22,557 bases of DNA, from the NCBI GenBank assembly GCA_030141605.1, contig JAQGDQ010001879.1, positions 1 through 22,557 on the forward strand, given 5' to 3'. Origin of the DNA: Tubiluchus corallicola (lineage: Eukaryota > Priapulida > Priapulimorpha > Priapulimorphida > Tubiluchidae). Below, piece after piece: positions 10,683 to 19,461 of this stretch. Below the pieces are notes generated by a model. The model saw only the letters and a list, made by a program, of their open reading frames with translations, searched no databases and had not been told where the DNA came from. A program made the translations under genes and the position numbers. Positions within the stretch are counted from its first letter, which is position 1. Every line of letters starts with the position of its first letter.

Positions 10683-11088
10683 AGGTCTTGCATACACTAC
10701 GTGAACATTTATTTGTGTATTCTCGGAAGTTGCACATTCCCGCTCATATGTTTCCCAATCCATACTTTTTCCTGTTCGAATGACACAATTTATGTAGTAG
10801 ACATAATAATTACTTTACGTAGTGCTACTTGTCAAATCATGACCATAGTACATAAACCAATTTATTTAGCAGACATAGTAACTATTTTTTACATAGTGTT
10901 TCTTTTGTTGCCCAATTATTACTATAGTTCATTTACCAGTTTATGATTAGGTTCCACATCCAGCCGCCAACATCACGCCTACTGTAGGCGGTTATGGCAT
11001 GACAGGAATCTAGCTTATTATTACTTAAAGGTAGATCTTTAAAGCACAAGAAAACGCTCTTCAAAGCACAATCAACCACTAAAATATC
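10683..11088. other. Non-coding stretch before the 90-bp satellite
   Basis: AT-rich. Minus-strand AATAAA (10866-10861) is the first clear polyadenylation-type signal downstream of the second lectin gene, which would place the satellite inside a long 3' UTR if used (inference). Confidence 0.4.
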
Positions 11089-12349
11089 GAATAAGCTATT
11101 AACGTGACTCGAACAAATATCTTTACCAAAAAGTACCACAATGAAAACGTCTACATAATAAGAAAGGTATCCAAAGATAATAAGCTATTAACGTGACTCG
11201 AACAAATATCTTTATGAAAAAATACCACAATGAAAACGTCTACATAATAAGAAAGGTATCCAAAGATAATAAGCTATTAACGTGACTCGAACAAATATCT
11301 TTATCAAAAAAAGTACCACAATTGAAACGTCTACATAATAAGAAAGTAATCCAAAGGTAATCAGCTATTAACATGACTCGAACAAATATCTTTACCAAAG
11401 AAGTACCACAATGAAAACGTCTACATAATAAGAAAGTAATCCAAAGGTAATCAGCTATTAACATGACTCGAACAAATATCTTTACCAAAGAAGTACCACA
11501 ATGAAAACGTCTACATAATAAGAAAGTAATCCAAAGATGATAAGCTATTAACGTGACTCGAACAAATATCTTTACCAAAGAAGTACCACAATGAAAACGT
11601 CTACATAATAAGAAAGTAATCCAAAGATAATAAGCTATTAACGTGACTCGGACAAATATCTTTATCAAAAAAAGTACCACAATGAAAACGTCTACATAAT
11701 AAGAAAGTAATCCAAAGGTAATCAGCTATTAACGTGACTCGAACAAATATCTTTACCAAAGAAGTACCACAATGAAAACATCTACATAATAAGAAAGTAA
11801 TCCAAAGATGATAAGCTATTAACGTGACTCGAACAAATATCTTTACCAAAGAAGTACCACAATGAAAACGTCTACATAATAAGAAAGTAATCCAAAGGTA
11901 ATCAGCTATTAACGTGACTCGAACAAATATCTTTACCAAAGAAGTACCACAATGAAAACATCTACATAATAAGAAAGTAATCCAAAGATGATAAGCTATT
12001 AACGTGACTCGAACAAATATCTTTACCAAAGAAGTACCACAATGAAAACGTCTACATAATAAGAAAGTAATCCAAAGATAATAAGCTATTAACGTGACTC
12101 GAACAAATATCTTTACCAAAGAAGTACCACAATGAAAACGTCTACATAATAAGAAAGTAATCCAAAGGTAATCAGCTATTAACGTGACTCGAACAAATAT
12201 CTTTACCAAAGAAGTACCACAATGAAAATGTCTACATAATAAGAAAGTAATCTAAAGATAATAAGCTATTAACGTGACTCGAACAAATATCTTTATCAAA
12301 AAAAGTACCACAATGAAAACGTCTACATAATAAGAAAGTAATCCAAAGA
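11089..12349. repeat. 90-bp satellite, about 14 copies
   Basis: Tandem units of about 90 bp (89-92 because of small indels), each containing GCTATTAACGTGACTCGAAC and, downstream, AAGTACCACAATGAAAACGT. Spacing of AAGTACCACA is exactly 90 bp at 11401, 11491 and 11581. Variants alternate (GATGATAAGC versus GGTAATCAGC), suggesting two-unit higher-order steps. The minus strand stays open across many units as a 30-residue repeat (KIFVRVTLIA, then LWITFLLCRRFHCGTSLV), split into frames 11240-11680 and 11601-12209. The array ends about 50 bp beyond the stop codon of the second lectin gene. Confidence 0.95.
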
Positions 12350-12400
12350 TATAGATACATTGTATTAATAAAGTAAAGTCAACAGACTTCTAAGTAAGGC

Positions 12401-14106
12401 TCAGTAAATTTCACAAATTGGTAAACAGTAGTAATCACAAACATAGTCATTCCATTCCCAATTATACCTGCTTTGTAATCCTACACAGTTTTCTTTTTGA
12501 CCTTCGTAGTTATTTGGTTCTCCAGGTGCCCAGTTTTCATATTTGAAATACTTTCCAGTAGCACTCCAATAGAAGCTGTTTCCTGAACTACGTTTTCCGC
12601 TCGTCCAGTAATTGTACTCTGAAACTGAAATTTATACGTAATCAGATACTAGTATAGGTTTTATATGTCAAATGTAGACCGACGTTAACTCAAATGTAGA
12701 TTTAGGTAATTCAAATGTGTCTTGGTAACTCAAATGTAGACTTTGGTAGTTCAAATGTGTTAACAATGGTTTTCAAGAATTCTTAAGCATTTTTGGTAAG
12801 TCAAATGTAGACACGTGTCAAGTCAAATGTGACATTGGTATCTCAAATGTGGATAGGTGTCAAAATAATAACTTTATAGGTCTACTAATAGTTCACTAAT
12901 ATTCTGTAAACTTTACATACCATTGGAACTATTAGAGAAAACAATACATTCTTAAAATAAGTAATGTTTCTTGAGAGAAACTAATTCCTTAATGCAGCGC
13001 TAATGCATTACTTAAAAAACTAATTAGTGATTCACTGTTCATTGGGAAGTGATGCTGCCGATAGCACCATGACCATAAAATGTAATTTTAATTTCGTTTT
13101 ATCTTTTCGTAATTTGCACTTAAATGAGTTGATTACCGATTTATTCAAAGTACCGCATCTACATTTGACTTACCTAAGTCACATTTGAGTTACCAAAACA
13201 CATTCGAAATTCCTATGTCTACATTTGACTTACCTAAGTCACATTTGAACTTTCCTGTGTCTACATTTGACGTGTAAAACCTATAAAATTGAGACTCAGT
13301 AATGTAATTACTAGAACGTTTGACAATCACGTACATTTATATGTGGCATCTTTCATATAACAAGTCCATATATGTAATAAAATAAGGGCAGTGTAACATT
13401 AAGGCTCTTGAAAAAATTGAAACACATTCGTGAAAGTTATGATTAATATAGAATTTGAGACTTTAAAATGGCTAACAGCCAGTCTGTGAACGGAAGTCTC
13501 TTTTCTTTGTAAGAAAAACTTTTTAAAATGAGAATGTGCTTGATTTATCCAGACGTAATTCATGCTACTCTTGTAGGCCAAATTGGTAGCCAGTCAATTT
13601 CGTTTAATTGTACTGCAGTCGTTTCGTTTTTTGTTAAAATTGATTATTTTCTTACCCTTTGGGTTGGTTCTGGACGTTTCGTAAATTAGGCCCAAAACGG
13701 AGTAGTGCTCATAGGCACTTTCGATGCTTATCAGCTTTGCTCCGTGACTTCTGCATTTGCTGTCAGCTCCAGACCATGTGGTCAAATCTCCAGTTCGTGT
13801 CAGGATCTTGTAACAACCCTCTCCATTGTAATGAAATCCCCCTGGACATGGGTTATACCGATTTCCCGCTTTTGCTTCTAATAACTGCTCCTGTGCCTCT
13901 TTTGGTTGTACTTCTGATGCGTCATTTGACTCTTTGGTGTCGTCTTCATTTGTTGAGACAACCGTGTTCAAAATATCAGCATCACCATCACTTTTTTCCA
14001 ATTGTTTATCAGTATTTTTTTCTTGATTTAAAGCAGAACATTTGCAAAAAGCGAATAAAACGAATAAAATACCGATACCGCAAAATAAACTCAATTTCTT
14101 TCCCAT
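12401..14106 (-). CDS. Secreted C-type lectin domain protein, two exons (paralogue)
   Basis: Exon 1 14106-13656, intron 13655-12625 (GTAAGA donor, TTTCAG acceptor, phase 1), exon 2 12624-12401; 675 nt encode 224 aa. Start context is good (A at -3, G at +4). The hydrophobic signal segment is about residues 5-21, followed by a polar acidic stalk (25-80) without the heptad repeats of the other lectin. The C-type lectin domain covers 87-221: Cys87-Cys98, Cys118, EPN 186-188, Cys197, WND 208-210, Cys213, Cys221, plus an extra Cys217. EPN and WND predict calcium-dependent sugar binding (family knowledge). A second acceptor 6 bp downstream (exon from 12618) keeps the frame and would remove two residues. 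The intron contains a foldback element (12653-13285). The 3' flank runs straight into the 90-bp satellite. Probably an extracellular recognition protein. Confidence 0.9.
12653..13285. mobile_element. Foldback element made of inverted TCAAATGT minisatellites
   Basis: The left end TATAGGTTTTA..GTCAAATGTAGAC (12653) is mirrored as the reverse complement at the right end (to 13285), 24 of 27 positions matching, with possible TA target duplications at 12653-12654 and 13284-13285. The left arm (12667-12870) holds about eight TCAAATGT-containing units spaced roughly 19-24 bp (TCAAATGTAGAC, TCAAATGTG). The right arm (13157-13275) holds about six in the opposite orientation. The loop (about 12875-13150) has no open frame. 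It lies entirely within the second lectin intron. The structure resembles foldback-type transposons, but the family is not known to me. Confidence 0.75.
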
Positions 14107-14260
14107 TTTGCAGTTAGTTGTGACATACGTTCATATACGTAGAGATATAAATAAGTTTGTTGTCTAGTAAGTTGTTTATATACGCGTGTCAAGCAGGAAG
14201 TTGCCTCGTTTTGTCAGTCAAAGTTGTCTCATTTTGCTAGACAAATAAGTTGTCAGTGTG
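14107..14260 (-). promoter_or_regulatory. Promoter region of the second lectin gene
   Basis: The minus strand reads CGTATATAAACAAC, with a good TATA box at 14182-14175, about 70 bp before the ATG at 14106. That would imply a short 5' UTR of roughly 40 nt. Upstream, imperfect repeats based on AGTTG[T/C]CTC lie at about 14199-14221, 14222-14244 and (partly) 14248-14258; they could be factor sites (inference). Confidence 0.5.
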
Positions 14261-14450
14261 ATGAAAGAATTCCTTCTTAGATTCTTAACGTCGAATGTCT
14301 TTCTGATCTGCACTACTTTGAGGTCAACGACGGATGTCGTGTTGTTGTTTCTCAGCTTGACAGCATGAAATATTTTCCTGTCAGGTTTATGACCCCTTTA
14401 ATAATCGTTTTAGATCTTGTGCCTAAGAAGAATAAGTGCACCAACCTTGA

Positions 14451-14916
14451 TTAACCCTTTCAGTCCCAAATTATTTTTTTAATAAGAAAAATGTTTTTGG
14501 CTTGGTACTTTTGTTCAGTATGTCCATCTTGTTTACACATAATAATTACTTTTTTCTACCTGTGCCCGCGTGCTAAATATAGCCTGTATCCCACGCGATA
14601 CATTTGGATTCAATGGAAGCATAAAATGTGCTTCATTTTGCAAATGCTGATAATTTTTTAAAGTATTTAAGACATTTAGTATGCACGCTATGCTGATCTG
14701 TACAAAGTCGTCTCTAAAGTACTGTACCTTGCACAGTTTTTATGCTATGTAGATTTTCTAGTTTGTCATTTTATCACCACTTTTAGTCTATTGTTATTGG
14801 CTTGAATCAAAATAACTATTAACAGATCAAATAACTGTCAGTTTTAAAATGTTATTAATTTTAAAGGCAGAAAATTTCTCGTATCCCACGGGATACCACA
14901 GGTATGAAAGGGTTAA
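14451..14916 (+). mobile_element. TTAA-flanked MITE, copy 3
   Basis: Third copy in the same orientation: TTAA 14451-14454 and 14913-14916, left end CCCTTTCAGTCCC, right end GGTATGAAAGGG. The left internal motif is mutated (GTATCCCACGCGATAC); the right one is intact (GTATCCCACGGGATAC). It lies upstream of the second lectin gene. Confidence 0.92.
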
Positions 14917-15273
14917 ATTTTGGCATCATAAGTGTAAATACAACAATGTTATTGGGAAATTCAGTAAGTAAAGAAGTTCATTGATATCAACTGATATTTG
15001 GCATATGTGATAAAAGTATCATGATAAAATATCTATAGGACATTTTGTAAATAATAACTTCATTTGCTATCTGCTACCTTGTGCTAATTTTTTATTTACT
15101 GTAAATTTATTTTGCATGTTTATGTGAAAGCCTAGAGATATCCAGTAATTAAAAAAACGAGTTATGAACCTTTTCAATACTGGAACTACTAACGACTGCA
15201 GGAGGCACATTTTATGAACTCTTTAGTTGTTTTCTGCAACTGTATTCCATTATACAAAGATTATAACGACAAA
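14917..15273. other. Non-coding stretch, nothing recognised
   Basis: AT-rich DNA between MITE copy 3 and the SINE. No open frame or repeat noted. Confidence 0.55.
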
Positions 15274-15281
15274 CATCTTGT

Positions 15282-15638
15282 TGTGTCTCTGAAGACAATG
15301 GAGTGTGCCCCAAGAGAGTCAGTTATTGATCACATTGATGGAGCTGCAGCGTCGACTGTGGCTGAGCAGTCCGATCCTTGAACGTCTCCAGGGCCCACGC
15401 CCTGGTGTATGGAGATCCTGAGTTGCCCAGACAACAGGAACCCCCTCTCTTCCTCCCTGGTGTAGTCTAATGGAAAGCGGAGCGATACGTTTGGCACCAG
15501 GTTGGCTGCAAGAGCTGCCGGTGTCAGTGAGCATGCTGCACTGGTCCGCCTTCGGGACTCCACTCCTGATTTGGAACGTTGCTTAACTTCGGTGATCAGA
15601 CGAGAACCGGTGTTTTCAACGTGATTTGGCCATAGTAC
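15282..15638 (-). mobile_element. SINE with a 5S rRNA-like head
   Basis: On the minus strand the element starts with about 62 nt (15636-15575) closely matching the 5' half of invertebrate 5S rRNA: GGCCAAATCACGTTGAAAAC, then CGGTTCTCGTCTGATCACCG and AAGTTAAGCAACGTT, which includes the box A region. After that it diverges into an unrelated GC-rich body to about 15282. Candidate 8-bp target duplications CATCTTGT flank it at 15274-15281 and 15639-15646. A 5S-derived head on a body of roughly 300 bp is the hallmark of SINE3-type elements. The full 5S gene is absent, so this is not a functional rRNA. Open frames across it are incidental. Confidence 0.75.
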
Positions 15639-15653
15639 CATCTTGTACTACGT

Positions 15654-15687
15654 AGAGGAAAACTACAACATCTTGTAATTTTCCTCT
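15654..15687. repeat. 15-bp hairpin
   Basis: AGAGGAAAACTACAA pairs with TTGTAATTTTCCTCT around a CATC loop, 14 of 15 pairs matching. It lies just outside the 5' (head) side of the SINE. Its role is unknown. Confidence 0.75.
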
Positions 15688-16131
15688 AATTCTCTGATAA
15701 ATGTGATTTTTTGTTTCATTTTCACTCATCAGCATTTGCAAGACGCTGTGTGTGTTTATGGTTCATGTCTTGTACATGTAACGATCTTGCATCAACCAGT
15801 ACATCTTACTCAAATCTTAAAAGACCTCGTTTAAAGAAATTTTCTATCCCCTTTTGCATTGCATATGATTAATTTTCTTTTGTTTTTTTTGAGTCACTAT
15901 TACATTTCTTCAGTTCTTCGGTTATTATTTCATCGCTCAAAAGTGTGGCGTCTTCACTTTCTTGATTTATTTACAGTTTTGTGTTGTTCAGGACCTATGA
16001 GACAAAGTACTAATGAAATGCTCTTGATATCAAAAAGCAGATACTACTTTGCCAAAAGAAGGTGACTTGACAACAAGTATAATTCCCCCTTTTGTTTAGT
16101 TTCGAGCGTTTATACTAATTATGGCCGCATT
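15688..16131. other. Non-coding stretch, no lectin exon 2 found
   Basis: Downstream (minus sense) of the lectin pseudogene. I looked for an exon 2 with EPN/WND coding and found none. The plus frame 15859-16065 has no recognised domain. Confidence 0.5.
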
Positions 16132-16630
16132 ACAGTAGTTTTCCTAGGCACCTTCGATGCATAGCAATTTTGCTCCCACACTTCTGCTTTTATTGTCAGC
16201 TCCAAACCACATTTTCAAGTCTGCAATCTACTTCCTCTTAAAATCTTATAACATTCGCCTGTAACATACTGAAATGCTGACAGTAGTTTTCCTAGGTACC
16301 TTCGATGCATGACAATTTTGCTCCCACACTTCCGCTTTTATTGTCAGCTCCAAACCACATTTTCAAGTCTGCAATCTACTTCCTCTTAAAATCTTATAAC
16401 ATTCACCTGTAACTTACTGAAATCCTGACCGACATGAGTTCAGAAATTTTATAGCCTTTCATTTCCAGCTTTTGTTTTTATCAATTTTTCTGTTGCTTCT
16501 GTAACTGAGCTTCTAGCTGCATTGTTTTTAAAGGAAGACAGGATGATTTTTCATATACAACGCCATTTTCAGTTCCGATAAAAAGTATACGTTTTAACAC
16601 AATTAATACTGCAAAAGCATTTCTGATAAT
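16132..16630 (-). pseudogene. C-type lectin exon-1 pseudogene with 148-bp tandem duplication
   Basis: The minus strand matches exon 1 of the lectin at 12401-14106. From about 16474 comes AAAGCTGGAAATGAAAGG (for KAGNR), then GGTGAATGTTATAAGATT (GECYKI), then after a frameshift MWFGADNKS, VGAKLSCIEG and a stop. The segment 16280-16427 is duplicated in tandem as 16132-16279 (148-bp unit, a few percent diverged). Damage: in-frame stops, at least one frameshift, and loss of the helix cysteine (Ser in its place). A hydrophobic leader-like stretch precedes it (about 16620-16570), but no intact start is seen. No exon 2. It is a dead paralogue that completes a run of three lectin loci on the minus strand. 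Confidence 0.8.
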
Positions 16631-16655
16631 TAAATTACAGATTAGAGACTATTGA

Positions 16656-16663
16656 TGACGTCA
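16656..16663. promoter_or_regulatory. Perfect CRE palindrome TGACGTCA
   Basis: Consensus CREB/ATF site directly upstream of the lectin pseudogene (minus sense). It may be a relic of its promoter. An 8-bp match alone is weak evidence. Confidence 0.3.
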
Positions 16664-17200
16664 CAAACTAACATAATTTTCATAAGCAAAAATGTTCCAC
16701 GAGCGTGTTGCACGTGTTTGCGAAAGCGAAAATTGAAGTACAGTGCTTGGTCACACTTCACACTCACGCACAGGACGTCTCTCGTAGATCAGGGGCCTTG
16801 GCATTGCTATACATTTATTATATTGTAATGTTATTTAATAAAAGTGTTATTCCACAAACAAAGTCTTGATAGCTTTGCCATTACTCAAACGTTTATAAAC
16901 AGCTACACACACTGCCTACACACGTACTACCACTATACCACAGACTTAATAATTTTACTCATTGTAATGATTACATCATTCAAGTATGCTGTATTTTAAA
17001 GCACAAGAAATATTCTCCATAAATAAAGCTTTAAAAATTCTTCTTGAATTTATATACAATTTGCGTACTGCCAATAAACAAACAAACAATTTTTAAATAT
17101 TGAACAATCTATTTTATAAAGCCAAGTGACTTAGTACAGAAATGGTGCATCACTTAGTAAAATACAGAAATCGCAAAATGGGAAAGTTTTTGCGAATTTT
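16664..17200. other. Non-coding stretch left of the 22-bp array
   Basis: AT-rich. Contains AATAAA-type signals on both strands (minus TTTATT complement near 16813). No gene seen. Short A/T runs lead into the first repeat unit at 17201. Confidence 0.55.
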
Positions 17201-19461
17201 GCGTGTCTCAGTTTGAACCTTTGAGTGTCTCAGTTTGAACCTTTGCATGTCTCACTTTGAACCTTTGCGTGTCTCAGTTTGAACCTTTGAGTGTCTCAGT
17301 TTGAACCTTTGCATGTCTCAGTTTGAACCTTTGCGTGTCTCAGTTTGAACCTTTGCGTGTCACAGTTTGAAACTTTGCGTGTCTCAGTTTGAAACTTTGA
17401 GTGTCTCAGTTTGAACCTTTGCGTGTCTCAGTTTGAAACTTTGAGTGTCTCAGTTTGAAACTTTGCGTGTCTCAGTTTGAACCTTTGCGTATCTCAGTTT
17501 GAACCTTTGCGTGTCTCAGTTTGAAACTTTGAGTGTCTCACTTTGAAACTTTGAGTGTCTCAGTTTGAACCTTTGCGTGTCTCAGTTTGAACCTTTGCGT
17601 GTCTCAGTTTGAACCTTTGCGTGTCTCAGTTTGAAACTTTGAGTGTCTCAGTTTGAACCTTTGCGTGTCTCAGTTTGAACCTTTGCGTGTCTCACTTTGA
17701 ACCTTTGCATGTCTCACTTTGAACCTTTGCGTGTCTCAGTTTGAACCTTTGCGTGTCTCAGTTTGAACCTTTGCATGTCTCAATTTGAACCTTTGCGTGT
17801 CTCACTTTGAACCTTTGCGTGTCTCAGTTTGAACCTTTGCATGTCTCACTTTGAACCTTTGCATGTCTCACTTTGAACCTTTGCGTGTCTCAGTTTGAAC
17901 CTTTGCCTGTCTCAGTTTGAACCTTTGCATGTCTCAATTTGAACCTTTGCGTGTCTCACTTTGAACCTTTGCGTGTCTCACTTTGAACCTTTGCATGTCT
18001 CACTTTGAACCTTTGCGTGTCTCAGTTTGAACCTTTGCGTGTCTCAGTTTGAACCTTTGCGTGTCTCACTTTGAACCTTTGCATGTCTCACTTTGAACCT
18101 TTGCGTGTCTCAGTTTGAACCTTTGCATGTCTCAGTTTGAACCTTTGCATGTCTCAATTTGAACCTTTGCATGTCTCAGTTTGAACCTTTGCGTGTCTCA
18201 GTTTGAACCTTTGCATGTCTCACTTTGAACCTTTGCGTGTCTCAGTTTGAACCTTTGCGTGTCTCAGTTTGAACCTTTGCATGTCTCAGTTTGAACCTTT
18301 GCGTGTCTCAGTTTGAACCTTTGCATGTCTCAGTTTGAACCTTTGCATGTCTCAGTTTGAACCTTTGCGTGTCTCAGTTTGAACCTTTGCGTGTCTCAGT
18401 TTGAACCTTTGCATGTCTCAGTTTGAACCTTTGCGCGTCTCACTTTGAAACTTTGCGCGTCTCAGTTTGAACCTTTGCGCGTCTCACTTTGAAACTTTGC
18501 GTGTCTCAGTTTGAACCTTTGCGTGTCTCAGTTTGAACCTTTGCGTGTCTCAGTTTGAACCTTTGCATGTCTCAGTTTGAACCTTTGCGCGTCTCACTTT
18601 GAAACTTTGCGCGTCTCAGTTTGAACCTTTGCGCGTCTCAGTTTGAAACTTTGTGCGTCTCAGTTTGAACCTTTGCATGTCTCAGTTTGAACCTTTGCGT
18701 GTCTCAGTTTGAACCTTTGCGTGTCTCAGTTTGAACCTTTGCATGTCTCAGTTTGAACCTTTGCGTGTCTCAGTTTGAACCTTTGCGTGTCTCAGTTTGA
18801 ACCTTTGCGTGTCTCAGTTTGAACCTTTGCGTGTCTCAGTTTGAATCTTTGCGTGTCTCAGTTTGAACCTTTGCGTGTCTCAGTTTGAACCTTTGCGTGT
18901 CTCAGTTTGAACCTTTGCGTGTCTCAGTTTGAACCTTTGCATGTCTCAGTTTGAACCTTTGTGCGTCTCACTTTGAAACTTTGCGCATCTCAGTTTGAAC
19001 CTTTGCGCGTCTCACTTTGAAACTTTGCGCGTCTCAGTTTGAAACTTTGAGTGTCTCAGTTTGAACCTTTGCGTGTCTCAGTTTGAACCTTTGCGTGTCT
19101 CAGTTTGAACCTTTGCATGTCTCAGTTTGAACCTTTGCGTGTCTCACTTTGAAACTTTGCGCGTCTCAGTTTGAACCTTTGCGTGTCTCAGTTTGAAACT
19201 TTGTGTGTCTCAGTTTGAACCTTTGCATGTCTCAGTTTGAACCTTTGCGTGTCTCAGTTTGAACCTTTGCGTGTCTCAGTTTGAACCTTTGCATGTCTCA
19301 GTTTGAACCTTTGCGTGTCTCAGTTTGAACCTTTGCGTGTCTCAGTTTGAACCTTTGCGTGTCTCAGTTTGAACCTTTGCGTGTCTCAGTTTGAACCTTT
19401 GCGTGTCTCACTTTGAACCTTTGCGCGTCTCAGTTTGAAACTTTGTGTGTCTCACTTTGAA
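17201..19461 (+). repeat. 22-bp minisatellite, about 103 copies (left arm)
   Basis: Strictly 22-bp units containing TCTCAGTTTGAACCTTTG followed by GCGTG run for 2,261 bp with almost no length change. Variants: GCGTG, GCATG, GCGCG or GAGTG; CAG, CAC or CAA before TTTGAA; AACC or AAAC. The same run of variant units starts at 18565 and at 19115 (550 bp = 25 units apart), a higher-order repeat. The last unit stops exactly at the GPCR stop codon. The reverse complement of the same satellite lies at 21328-22557. Confidence 0.97.

Noticed and set aside
11240-12209. Membrane protein gene with 30-residue repeats
   Set aside because: The open frame follows from the 90-bp unit being divisible by three; the two frames overlap out of phase, with no promoter or non-repeat domain.
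13659-14117. Plus-strand 152-aa frame, and similar plus frames at 7318-7729
   Set aside because: Antisense shadows of lectin exon 1 copies.
15575-15636. Functional 5S rRNA gene
   Set aside because: Only the 5' half matches; the rest of the 5S including box C is replaced, and SINE-like target duplications flank the unit.
15319-15641. Two minus-strand frames of 71 and 103 aa
   Set aside because: They lie within the 5S-headed SINE and translate rRNA-like sequence.
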